64,000 nt of DNA, from assembly GCA_009692425.1 (NCBI GenBank), contig SHZF01000003.1, positions 104,896-168,895 on the forward strand, given 5' to 3'. The DNA comes from Myxococcales bacterium (GTDB lineage Bacteria > Myxococcota_A > UBA9042). Of the stretch, positions 16,594-24,394 are shown piece after piece. Position 1 is the first letter of the stretch. Each line of letters begins with the position of its first letter. The notes beneath the pieces are model-generated. The model searched no databases, was not told where the DNA came from, and saw nothing but the letters and a program-made list of their open reading frames with translations. The position numbers and the translations under genes are program-made.

Positions 16594-17255
16594 CGGCGCG
16601 TCCTCGCCATCGATGTGCTGGGCGGCGGCTCGGGCCGTGGAAGTTCTGGTTCGCAAGCGGCAAGCCCCAAGGCGAAGAGAACTACGACAGCTTCTTCCGG
16701 TTCGACGGGCCGGCCAAGCCACTCAGCGACAAGGGCACGCTGACGCTGGCGACGACCTTCGAGGCCGGCAAGGCCGTCGTCGGCAAGAACGTCGGTGCGT
16801 GGAATGGCTGGTTCAGCAACGGCCAGAAGTCGTACCAAGGGTCGTACGACGGCACCGGCAGCTACGTGTTGACTGGCAAGACCGGCAAGAAGACGCGCCA
16901 GGCCGTGTGGGTCGGCGGCAAGCGCAACGGCCTCTGGTTGTGGTGGTGCGATTCAGGCAATCCGTTCCAGAAGGTCGACTTCAAGGCGGACGCAAGGCCG
17001 CTCGGGCGTTGGTTCGACCAGGCCGGCGACTTCGTGATGGCTCAGACCGGCGTCAAAGATGGCGGCGTCCACGGTCCGCGCCAAGATAACTACCTGAACT
17101 GACAAGCAAAATACGAGGCTTTCTACGTCATGGGGCGCCTGAACGGCACGCGCCGCCAGTACAGCCAGACCGGCAAGCTGCAGGCGGCGACCTGCTACCT
17201 GGACGACACCGCCGTGCACACCGGACCGTGTGAACCCGAGGACGACGTGCCGTAG
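16554..17255 (+). pseudogene. Decayed MORN/YwqK-like gene, truncated and with in-frame TGA
   Basis: The frame after the Cys-repeat gene encodes GPWKFWFASGKPQGE, GAWNGWFSNGQKSYQGSY, NGLWLWWCDSGN, that is, repeats of the MORN-like W-x-x-G-x type found in YwqK-family proteins. It stops at TGA 17100-17102. The same frame then continues with YEAFYVMGRLNGTRRQYSQTGKLQ and ends at TAG 17253-17255, clearly the same repeat family. The 5' end has no signal peptide or natural start (the only ATG, 16554, lies inside the preceding gene and opens an Arg-rich stretch). It therefore looks truncated at the front and interrupted by a nonsense codon. No hairpin like that of the rhodanese gene follows this TGA. 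Confidence 0.6.
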
Positions 17256-17318
17256 CCACGCGCCAAGTCGCCGCGCCACAGATTCTCGTCGTGGGACCGA
17301 CACTTGGTCGCAACCCCC

Positions 17319-17346
17319 TTGCGCGGCACACCCCTGCGCCTATGCT
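17319..17346 (+). promoter_or_regulatory. Candidate promoter of fdx-cyaY
   Basis: TTGCGC (17319-17324), a 16-bp spacer and TATGCT (17341-17346), ending 34 bp before the ferredoxin ATG. Confidence 0.4.
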
Positions 17347-17380
17347 GCGCCGCGCCCGCCGAACCTGGCCGGCTTTCGGG

Positions 17381-17794
17381 ATGAAGATGGGCGGTGTGAA
17401 CCCCTACCTGCGACAGTCGGCAATACCGGTGGCGGCGCGGCCGTTTCGGGTCATGGTCGAGGGCATGGACGAGCCGATCGCTGTCGACCCCGCAGACCTG
17501 CCGTATGGGCGCGACGGGCTGCCGGGGTCACTGCTCGACATCTTGTTGCACCATGGCCTTGAACTGGACCACGCGTGCGGCGGCGTCGCGGCCTGTTCGA
17601 CCTGCCATGTGTACGTGCAGCAGGGCGGCAAGACGTGTCCACCGCCCGAAGAGGCCGAAGAAGACATGCTCGACACGGCGCCGGCGCTAAAGCCGTCGTC
17701 GCGGCTGGCCTGCCAGTGCGTGCCTTCGGGCGCCCAGGACCTCGTGGTCGCCGTGCCGGCCTGGAACCGCAATCGCGCCAAGGAAACAGACTGA
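17381..17794 (+). CDS. fdx: [2Fe-2S] ferredoxin, adrenodoxin/Isc type
   Basis: 137 residues. The C-terminal 100 residues form a [2Fe-2S] ferredoxin with the cluster ligands in HACGGVAACSTCHVYV (C-x5-C-x2-C) and a fourth Cys in RLACQCVP. The acidic EEAEEDMLDTAPALKPSSRL segment is that of Isc-type ferredoxins, which deliver electrons to iron-sulfur cluster assembly. The first 30 residues are an unusual extension. The gene overlaps cyaY by one base (TGATG), forming a two-gene Fe-S assembly unit apart from the isc operon at 43-48 kb. An ATG at 17387 is an equally possible start. Confidence 0.85.
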   Translation: MKMGGVNPYLRQSAIPVAARPFRVMVEGMDEPIAVDPADLPYGRDGLPGSLLDILLHHGLELDHACGGVAACSTCHVYVQQGGKTCPPPEEAEEDMLDTAPALKPSSRLACQCVPSGAQDLVVAVPAWNRNRAKETD

Positions 17795-18144
17795 TGGCCG
17801 CACCCGCACTGCTCGACGAGCGCGCCTTTCGCGACCGCGCCGCAGCCATCTACAGCGCCGTCGTCAAGCGGTTGGATGCCGAGGACCCCGACGTCGTCGA
17901 GGCCGACATGTCGGCCGGCGTCGTCAAGGTGCGGGTCGGCGCCCCAGGCGAACGATCGCAAATGTTCGTGCTCAACATCCAGCCGCCGCTGCGCGAGGTG
18001 TGGTACGCGGCCGGCGACCGGGCGTGGCATTTCCGCTGGGATGGCGCGCGCTGGATCGACCCGCGCAACGGCGACGAACTGGCTGCGGTCCTGGGCCAGA
18101 CGGTGTCGGCGGCGGTCGGGCTGGTCGTCGAGTTTGCGCTGTAG
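17794..18144 (+). CDS. cyaY: Frataxin-like iron-binding protein CyaY
   Basis: 116 residues with the frataxin fold pattern. The acidic first helix (LDERAFRDRAAAIYSAVVKRLDAED) precedes the beta-sheet FVLNIQPPLREVWYAAGDRAWHF, then GARWIDPRNGDELAAVLGQTVSAAVG. The N-x-Q-x-P-x-R-E-x-W signature on the sheet matches CyaY. Frataxin binds iron through the acidic helix and modulates IscS activity in Fe-S cluster synthesis. Its ATG overlaps the ferredoxin stop, so the pair is translationally coupled. It converges with the second Cys-repeat gene 24 bp away. Confidence 0.88.
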   Translation: MAAPALLDERAFRDRAAAIYSAVVKRLDAEDPDVVEADMSAGVVKVRVGAPGERSQMFVLNIQPPLREVWYAAGDRAWHFRWDGARWIDPRNGDELAAVLGQTVSAAVGLVVEFAL

Positions 18145-18168
18145 CGCGCCGCGGGCGGTGAATCGGGG

Positions 18169-21100
18169 TCAGCGCACCCACATCGTCATGCGGTTCTGGC
18201 CGGTGCCGGGCGTCCCCGTGTTGTTGCCCAGCGACAGGCCCCAGCCGAGCGCCGCCACTTCCGTGTTCGGCTGGTTGAAGCACGCGCCCAACGCGCTCGA
18301 CTGACCGGGATCGTCAAACGGGCACGTCGAGTTCGTCGCCGCGCTCCAGCACGGGCCCCAACTGTACTCGTCGTCGCCGCACACGTTCGTGCCGTCGTGG
18401 TCCGCACAGTTCAGGTACAGGTTCGTCGAACAGAGCTTGCCGCTGGCGACCAGCGTGCCGGCGGCCTGCTTCCACCCCTGCGATGGCTGCCAGCACACCG
18501 GCCCGGACGTCACGGCGACGAGCGTGGCAAACGGCGTCTTGCCGTTGCCCACCTTGCCGTACGCGGCCCACAGGTTCGAGGGCGCGTGCGAGAACATCAC
18601 GTCCGTGAACGACACATCGTGATATGCCGGCGACTTGAAATCCTTGGCGCTGTCCGCGGCCGAGCCGAACGGGGTCTTGTCGGTGCTCCAGTAGAGCCGG
18701 TTGTTCCACGTCCAAGTGTTCTTGCCGTCGTCGGCCACCGTCGCCACGAGCGTCCAGCCGCCGCCGTCGCGCGTCATGTCGCACCAAGTCGCGTACGCCT
18801 GGCCCGGCCCGCTGCCGTCGGGGTCGAGCCAGTACGCACCGTCTGCGCTGCCCGCCACCGCCTGCAGGATCTGGGCGCAGTGTAAGGCCGGATTCGTCGG
18901 TCCGCCCAGGCTGCATTGCCCACCCTTGCACACGCCGCCCGACGCTCCACACGGGCTGCCGTCCGACACGGCGGGCGCGATGCACCCCGTCAGCGCGTTG
19001 CAGCCGTCTTGCGTGCACGGGTTGCCGTCGTCGCACGGGATGGCGACGCCTTTGCACGCCCCCGCTTGGCAGGTGTCGCCGGTCGTGCACTCGCTGCCAT
19101 CAGAGCAACTCGCCGCGTTGGGCACCGTCTGGCAAGCCTTGAACGCATCGCAGTAGTCGATCGTGCACGGATTCTTGTCGTCGCAGGTGATCGGGGCGCC
19201 GGCGCAGCCGCCACTGCCGCACACGTCCTTGTCGGTGCACGCGTTGCCGTCCGAGCACTTCGCCTGGCTGGGCAAAAAGACGCAACCGGTCTTCGGATTG
19301 CAGGCGTCTTCGGTACAGGGGTTGCCGTCGACGCACCCGATCGCGCCGCCCGCCACGCACACGCCGCCCGCGCACTTGTCGCCCGCCGTACACACCGAGC
19401 CGTCGTCGCACAGCGCCGTGTGCGGCGTTTTCGTGCAGCCTTTGGCCGGCTCGCACGCGTCTGTCGTGCACGGGTTGCCGTCGTCGCACGTGACGGCGCT
19501 GCCCGACTTGCAGGCGCCCGCGTCGCACTTGTCTTTCTGGGTGCACGCGTTGCCGTCGCTGCATGCGAGTTGGTTGGGCTGGGAGCCGCACCCCGTTTTG
19601 GCGTCGCACGCATCATTGGTGCACGGGTTGAGATCGTCGCACGCAAGGGCCTTGCCCGGCGAACATGCAGTTGCCGCACATGCGTCGCCCACCGTGCACG
19701 CGTTGTTGTCGGTGCAGGGCAGGGCATTCGGCACGTTCTTGCAGCCTGCGCCCGGGTCGCACGTCGCGCTCGTGCAGGGGTTGGTATCTTCGCACTCCGG
19801 CGCCTTGCCGGGCGTGCACGTGCCACCCTTGCAGCCGTCGTTGAGCGAGCACGCGTTGCCGTCGCTGCACGACTCGGCGTTGTTCGTCCAGGTGCAGCCC
19901 GATTTCGGTTCGCAGGAATCGTCGGTGCACGGGTTGCTGTCGGAACATCCCGGCGGCAGGCCGCCCTTGCAGGTGCCGGCCGCACACGTGTCGGTGCTGG
20001 TACACGCATCGCCGTCGGAGCATGGCTGCTCATTTGGCGCGGCCGTGCAGCCGGACTTCGGCAGGCAACTGTCGGTGGTGCACGGGTTGCCGTCGTCGCA
20101 CGCCGCCGCAGCCTTGGGCGCGCACGTGCCGTCCTTGCAATCGTCGCCGGTCGTGCACGCGTTGCCGTCTGTACACGTCACGGCACTGGGCAGTTGGACG
20201 CAGCCCGCGATGGCGTTGCAACTGTCGCTCGTGCACGGCTCGCTGTCGTCACACGGCTTCGCGGTGCCGCTGACGCACGCGCCGGCCGCGCACGCATCGC
20301 CCTCAGTGCAGACGCTGCCGTCGCTGCAGGCGAGGCTGTTCGGCGTCAGTACGCAACCTTTGGCCGGCAGGCACGCGTCCGTCGTGCACCCGTTGCCGTC
20401 GCCGCAGGCCAAAGGCTTGCCGCCCTGGCAGGCACCGAAGGCGCACGTGTCTCCCTGCGTACACGCGCTGCCGTCTTCGCATGTGCCGCCCACTGGCGCC
20501 TGGCTGCAGCCCGACTTGCTGTCGCACGATTCGAGCGTGCACGGGTTCGCATCGCTGCAGTCCTTCGCTGCGCCGGCTTTGCAAGCACCCTGCGCACACG
20601 CGTCGTTGACGGTGCACACGTCGCCATCGCTGCACGGCTCGCTGTTTGCGGTGTAGACGCAGCCGGCCTTCGGGTCGCAGCCGTCGCTCGTGCACGCCTT
20701 GCCGTCGTCGCACTGCAACTTCTGCCCTTTGTAGCACTGGCCCACCGAACACTTGCCGAGCAGCGTGCACGGGTCGGCGTCGTCGCACGCCGCACCCTCT
20801 TCGGCGTCGATGAGGACACACACCTTTGACTTCGTGCACACGAACACACGGCAGTCATTGGGTGGGTCGGGGCAATCGGTCGCCGTGCTGCACAGTTGCG
20901 CGCCGTCGGGTGCGTAGCCGCTGTCGAATGGCGGCGCCCCGCTGTCGGAGTCGGCGGGGCCTGCGTCTGAGGAACTGGTGTCCTTGGCGCCAGACGTGTC
21001 GCCGCTCGCTTCCTGCCCGGCGCTGTCCGTCGCCAGGGCGACATCGGCCAGTTTCGCGGTATCGACCCCGGCAGTACTGTCCAAGGTCGTGAGGTCCGCG

Positions 21101-21300
21101 GCCGACACGTCGTCGCCCGTGCTCGTTTCGCTGGGGCCCTCGACCGGCACGTCGTCTTGCCCGCACCCGACAAGCGCCGCACACGCCGCGAGCCCGACAC
21201 ACGCCGCGCGCCCCGCCCATGCCGGCCCGTGCGGACGCACAGCCACGCCCACCCAGCCCGACCAGCGCCGGGCTGCGGTTGCCAAGGTTTGCCGCTGCAT
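18169..21300 (-). CDS. Giant cysteine-repeat lipoprotein with fibrinogen-like C-terminus
   Basis: About 1043 residues. The long signal region ends in the lipobox AALVGC. An acidic Ser/Thr/Asp linker of about 90 residues precedes roughly twenty alternating repeats: CDDGNPCTxDSCxPKxGC followed by CSDGNACTxxDxCxxGxCxxG. The last 230 residues carry DPDGSGPGQAYATWCDMTRDGGGWTLV, the hallmark of fibrinogen-related/collagen-C-terminal-like domains (xxxYCDMxxDGGGWT). Further conserved Cys follow and it ends in MTMWVR. Probably an adhesin-like surface protein reaching out on a disulfide-rich stalk. The ATG at 21300 is chosen (upstream GGAAC); ATG 21348 and 21417 are also in frame. Confidence 0.78.
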   Translation of the reverse strand: MQRQTLATAARRWSGWVGVAVRPHGPAWAGRAACVGLAACAALVGCGQDDVPVEGPSETSTGDDVSAADLTTLDSTAGVDTAKLADVALATDSAGQEASGDTSGAKDTSSSDAGPADSDSGAPPFDSGYAPDGAQLCSTATDCPDPPNDCRVFVCTKSKVCVLIDAEEGAACDDADPCTLLGKCSVGQCYKGQKLQCDDGKACTSDGCDPKAGCVYTANSEPCSDGDVCTVNDACAQGACKAGAAKDCSDANPCTLESCDSKSGCSQAPVGGTCEDGSACTQGDTCAFGACQGGKPLACGDGNGCTTDACLPAKGCVLTPNSLACSDGSVCTEGDACAAGACVSGTAKPCDDSEPCTSDSCNAIAGCVQLPSAVTCTDGNACTTGDDCKDGTCAPKAAAACDDGNPCTTDSCLPKSGCTAAPNEQPCSDGDACTSTDTCAAGTCKGGLPPGCSDSNPCTDDSCEPKSGCTWTNNAESCSDGNACSLNDGCKGGTCTPGKAPECEDTNPCTSATCDPGAGCKNVPNALPCTDNNACTVGDACAATACSPGKALACDDLNPCTNDACDAKTGCGSQPNQLACSDGNACTQKDKCDAGACKSGSAVTCDDGNPCTTDACEPAKGCTKTPHTALCDDGSVCTAGDKCAGGVCVAGGAIGCVDGNPCTEDACNPKTGCVFLPSQAKCSDGNACTDKDVCGSGGCAGAPITCDDKNPCTIDYCDAFKACQTVPNAASCSDGSECTTGDTCQAGACKGVAIPCDDGNPCTQDGCNALTGCIAPAVSDGSPCGASGGVCKGGQCSLGGPTNPALHCAQILQAVAGSADGAYWLDPDGSGPGQAYATWCDMTRDGGGWTLVATVADDGKNTWTWNNRLYWSTDKTPFGSAADSAKDFKSPAYHDVSFTDVMFSHAPSNLWAAYGKVGNGKTPFATLVAVTSGPVCWQPSQGWKQAAGTLVASGKLCSTNLYLNCADHDGTNVCGDDEYSWGPCWSAATNSTCPFDDPGQSSALGACFNQPNTEVAALGWGLSLGNNTGTPGTGQNRMTMWVR
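18985..20800 (-). repeat. Imperfect coding repeat array of the giant Cys-repeat gene
   Basis: The motif gtgcacgggttgccgtcgtc (plus strand) and close variants recur through this stretch at about 110-130 bp spacing, each matching one CDDGNPCT block. It is a candidate for length variation by recombination and a likely trouble spot for assembly. Confidence 0.6.
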
Positions 21301-21433
21301 GTCGTTCCGTCCCTTCCGCCGCCCCAGGCGCCCATCAATGTCCTTCATGTACACCATTTTTCCGGCACATGTCACAATCCGGCATCCGCGGCGCCCCGAA
21401 TCCTTGCGCATCCCCATGCGTCGAACGTCGTGC

Positions 21434-21439
21434 TAGGCT
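21434..21439 (+). promoter_or_regulatory. Candidate extended -10 of the OmpA-family gene
   Basis: TAGGCT at 21434-21439, preceded by TGC (extended -10 TGnTAGGCT), 25 bp before the ATG at 21465. No -35 is visible at the usual distance. Confidence 0.35.
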
Positions 21440-21464
21440 GGCGTGTCTGGCCACCGAGGCATTC

Positions 21465-22502
21465 ATGCGCACCGCCCTCTTCACAATCCTTCTTGGCTTG
21501 CTGCCGTCGGCAGCCACCGCCCAGGTATCTGGCGACGAACTCGGCTTCGGCCTCAAGGCGCTCGCGCACTACGGCAAGGAGAAGCCGCTGCTCCTGTTCA
21601 ATCCCAGCCGGGCGTTCACGGGCGTCACCGTGCGCTGCGACCGCTCAGACGGCCAGCAGATCACGATTGGCGTCGGCAGCCTCGCCGCCGGGCGCCAGAA
21701 GTCCGTGGTGGTGCCTCAGGGCAAGGGCGTGTATGCGTACAAGTGTCAGGTTGCCGGCAAGTCCGGCGGCCAGGCGTTTGCGGGTTTCGCGCTCGACTTC
21801 GACGTCAAGGTCGGCCAGCCGCCGCTGCTGCAGATCGCACCGGCCGACGTCGACGAGGCCGGCCGCAAGATCACGGTGCGGCTCAGCGAGCCGTGCGGCA
21901 AGATCGAACTCGACATCCAAGGCGACGACGGCAACCCGATCGACAACGTTGTGCTGGCCGGCAAGGGCGAACTGCCGGGAACGCCCATCGTCGTGGGCTG
22001 GAAGCAGGGCCCCGACCAGGTCATGGGCAGCTTTCGGCTGCGGGCGTACGACCCGGCGGAATTCTATAACGGCGTCGAGTCGGTGACGTTTGTCGACATT
22101 CCGCATGACGACGTGGTGTTCGAGTCGGGTAAGTGGGACGTGCGGCCGTCCGAAGAGGCGAAGTTGCTCGCCCCGCTCGACGACATCCAGAAGGCGCTCA
22201 AGAAGGTGCAGGGCGTGCTCGAGGTGTCGCTCTACATCGGCGGGTACACCGACACCGTCGGGCAGCCCGGCGACAACCTCGAACTGTCGCGCAAGCGTGC
22301 ACATTCCATCGCGAAGTGGTTCGCCGATCACGGCGTCAAGACGGCGATCCTGGCGCAGGGTTTCGGCGAGGGCGTGCCCAAGGTGCCGACGCCGGACAAC
22401 ACCGACGAGGTGCGCAACCGCCGCGCCAGCTACGTGCTCGCGACGCAGCCGCCGCCGGCCAACCGCGGATTCCCTGCGCGCAACTGGTCGAAGGTGCGGT
22501 GA
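21465..22502 (+). CDS. OmpA-family peptidoglycan-binding protein
   Basis: 345 residues. A signal peptide (MRTALFTILLGLLPSAATAQ) precedes about 200 residues of beta-rich domains of unknown type (AFTGVTVRCDRSDGQQ..., KITVRLSEPCGKIELDIQGDDGNPI). The C-terminal OmpA domain shows VSLYIGGYTDTVGQPGDNLELSRKRAHSIAKWFADHGVK and GFGEGVPKVPTPDNTDEVRNRRASYV. The Asp and Arg that hold diaminopimelate in peptidoglycan (TDTVG..., NRR) are present. It probably tethers an envelope structure to the wall. Its stop overlaps the GTG of the next gene (GTGA). Confidence 0.85.
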   Translation: MRTALFTILLGLLPSAATAQVSGDELGFGLKALAHYGKEKPLLLFNPSRAFTGVTVRCDRSDGQQITIGVGSLAAGRQKSVVVPQGKGVYAYKCQVAGKSGGQAFAGFALDFDVKVGQPPLLQIAPADVDEAGRKITVRLSEPCGKIELDIQGDDGNPIDNVVLAGKGELPGTPIVVGWKQGPDQVMGSFRLRAYDPAEFYNGVESVTFVDIPHDDVVFESGKWDVRPSEEAKLLAPLDDIQKALKKVQGVLEVSLYIGGYTDTVGQPGDNLELSRKRAHSIAKWFADHGVKTAILAQGFGEGVPKVPTPDNTDEVRNRRASYVLATQPPPANRGFPARNWSKVR

Positions 22503-24208
22503 ACTCCTCTGCGCCGTTGCCGGGGCCCGGCTCCCGTCTGCGCGTGCCGTGGGCGGCGTTGCTGCGCGCTGGGCCCGGCGAGATCGCGTCCCTGAGTTCC
22601 CGCCATGCCGACTCGCGCATCGTCGTGGTCGGGCGTCCGGTCGAAGCATGGGCGCTGGTCGACGCTGCGGCCTTGCACGGACTGTGTCAGGCCGCCTCGG
22701 GTCGCGTGGTCGTGGTTGTGGAAGGGTTGCCTGCCGCAGCCGCACCTGCCGAACTGGCGGCTCTGGCGGCCGCGGGGGTCGCAGGCGTCGAAGCGATGGC
22801 CGACGGCCGCAGCGGCCGCGGGCCCGCGTGGGCCGATGCCGCCGGCGCATGTGGGCTCGCGTTGGTGCTGCGCTGGGCGCTGACCGAAGGTGCCGTCGCA
22901 GCGCTCGACGCGCTGCGCCGCGGGGCAGTGCGGCCGCCGGAGTGTACCGAACTGGTCATCGAGCCCTGGCTGCCGGACGGCGAAGGGGCCACTGCACGAT
23001 CGATTCCGTGCCTCGGCCGCGTGCAAGCCGCATGGCCCCGGCGTGCCGCAGTTGGGGCGACCGCGCTCGGCGCCGGCGGCCCCCTGCTGGTCCGCTCGCT
23101 CTTGTGGCCTGCACACCTGCACGCCGATGCCGACGCCACCGAGTCGGTCCCCGGCCCCGCTGCAATGCGCGCGGCGGCGCTGTTGGCGGCCCGATCCGAC
23201 CGAGTTGCGTCTCGCAGTGCGCGGCACCCGACCCAGCACCCGGCACGCGCGGTGGCGACGTCGACCCCATGGTTCGAGCCGCGCGCGCCCGAAGCCCGCG
23301 GTCTGGCGCTTGGGTTGCGGTCCGCCTGGCGCATCCACGTGCCGCTCGCCGACGTGGCTGCACTGGAGGCAGCGTTGGCCGGCCACGGTCTCCGGTGCGC
23401 TGCCGGGGGCGCCGGGCACGAGCGCGACGTCGGAGGCGGCTGGACGTCGCTCGACACTCCTGCGGGTGCCGCGCTGGTGGTCATGGCGCGCTCGGCCGCC
23501 GTGGCCCGTCGCTGCCTAGACCTCGAACTGGCCAACCTGGCGCGACCCGCGCCGCGCACTCCTGCAGAACTGCGCGCCTCCGTTGGCGCCACCCTGGCAT
23601 CGCACCGCGCCCTCGGTGCCGCGTACGGCTATCCGGCGTGCTGCGTCGAAGCGTTTTGCGATGCCCACGCTGAGGTCTTGCATGGGCCGCGGGCGGGCGA
23701 CAACGCCCAGGTTGTGCTCCGGGCCTGGTTGCGCACGCGCAGGTTCGACGCGCGCCTGGACGTGCTCGCGGGACCCATGGGCGCCGCATACCGGACGCCG
23801 CTGCGCCACCTGCCCTGCCGCTTCGATTGCCGCGCCAGCTTGTCACTGCACGCCCGACTGGCCCGACCGTCGCGACGCTCCGCGACCGCCGAAGCGGGAC
23901 CGCGGCGGACTGAGACCGTGGTCGTCGTCTTTGCCGACGGCAGTTTCGTGCGCCTGCCGGGTGCGCGCGCGGAGCAGGCCGCGGACGGGACCTGCACCTT
24001 GTCCGGCGTGGGAGCCTGGGAGCCGGGCTTGGGCAGCGCCCTGCGGCCATACGCCGCACAGGTGGCACGGGGCTTCGGCGCAGCCTCGGTAGTGGTGCGG
24101 GCCGGCCACTTGCCCGTGCCCGTCGGCACAAGGGAGCAGGGGCCTGAGCTGGATGCGCTGGCGGCGGCGGTACAGTCCCCGTTTCCCCTGGTGCTTCCGT
24201 TCGCGTGA
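22499..24208 (+). CDS. Unknown protein with a GYPxCC motif
   Basis: 569 residues, no signal peptide, rich in Ala, Arg and Trp. The N-terminal half reads like an alpha/beta domain (ADSRIVVVGRPVEAWALVDAAALHGL...VVVVVEGLP). In the C-terminal half is HRALGAAYGYPACCVEAFCDAHAEVLHGP, where G-Y-P-x-C-C recalls the DUF483 group known mainly from archaea and some deltaproteobacteria. A further Cys pair is in LPCRFDCRASL. These Cys could bind metal. The function is unknown. Translationally coupled to the OmpA-family gene by a GTGA overlap, so an envelope- or metal-related role is possible. Confidence 0.6.
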   Translation: MNSSAPLPGPGSRLRVPWAALLRAGPGEIASLSSRHADSRIVVVGRPVEAWALVDAAALHGLCQAASGRVVVVVEGLPAAAAPAELAALAAAGVAGVEAMADGRSGRGPAWADAAGACGLALVLRWALTEGAVAALDALRRGAVRPPECTELVIEPWLPDGEGATARSIPCLGRVQAAWPRRAAVGATALGAGGPLLVRSLLWPAHLHADADATESVPGPAAMRAAALLAARSDRVASRSARHPTQHPARAVATSTPWFEPRAPEARGLALGLRSAWRIHVPLADVAALEAALAGHGLRCAAGGAGHERDVGGGWTSLDTPAGAALVVMARSAAVARRCLDLELANLARPAPRTPAELRASVGATLASHRALGAAYGYPACCVEAFCDAHAEVLHGPRAGDNAQVVLRAWLRTRRFDARLDVLAGPMGAAYRTPLRHLPCRFDCRASLSLHARLARPSRRSATAEAGPRRTETVVVVFADGSFVRLPGARAEQAADGTCTLSGVGAWEPGLGSALRPYAAQVARGFGAASVVVRAGHLPVPVGTREQGPELDALAAAVQSPFPLVLPFA

Positions 24209-24218
24209 TGTTTGCATT

Positions 24219-24238
24219 TGTGGAATCTCTATTTCACA
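24219..24238. promoter_or_regulatory. Imperfect palindrome, possible activator site
   Basis: TGTGGAATCTCTATTTCACA is a near-perfect inverted repeat (TGTGGAAT against ATTTCACA) in an AT-rich stretch. It is centred about 107 bp upstream of the sigma-54 -24 element, a usual distance for an enhancer-binding protein site. It also resembles a CRP-like TGTGA-N6-TCACA site. Confidence 0.4.
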
Positions 24239-24334
24239 GAATATGCGACAAATCGTAGATTTTGAACATCGCCGATTGCACCTGTGATCGATGAAAAGAG
24301 ATTGCAACGCAGCCAGTTGAAATCTTCGTCTCGT

Positions 24335-24350
24335 TGGCACGCAACTTGCT
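24335..24350 (+). promoter_or_regulatory. Sigma-54 (RpoN) promoter
   Basis: TGGCACGCAACTTGCT matches the -24/-12 consensus TGGCACG-N4-TTGCW at every fixed position. The GG (24336-24337) and GC (24348-24349) are 12 bp apart as required. Transcription should start near 24361, about 34 bp before the lipoprotein ATG. It requires an NtrC-family activator; none is in the window apart from the HTH remnant at 1.8 kb. Confidence 0.8.
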
Positions 24351-24394
24351 TCTTCCTGGGGCCAGCGCCGGCACAGCCCGGCGCGGAGGACTCC

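Noticed and set aside
17100..17102. Second selenocysteine codon in the MORN-like gene
   Set aside because: No fitting hairpin follows and the 5' end is truncated, so gene decay explains it better.
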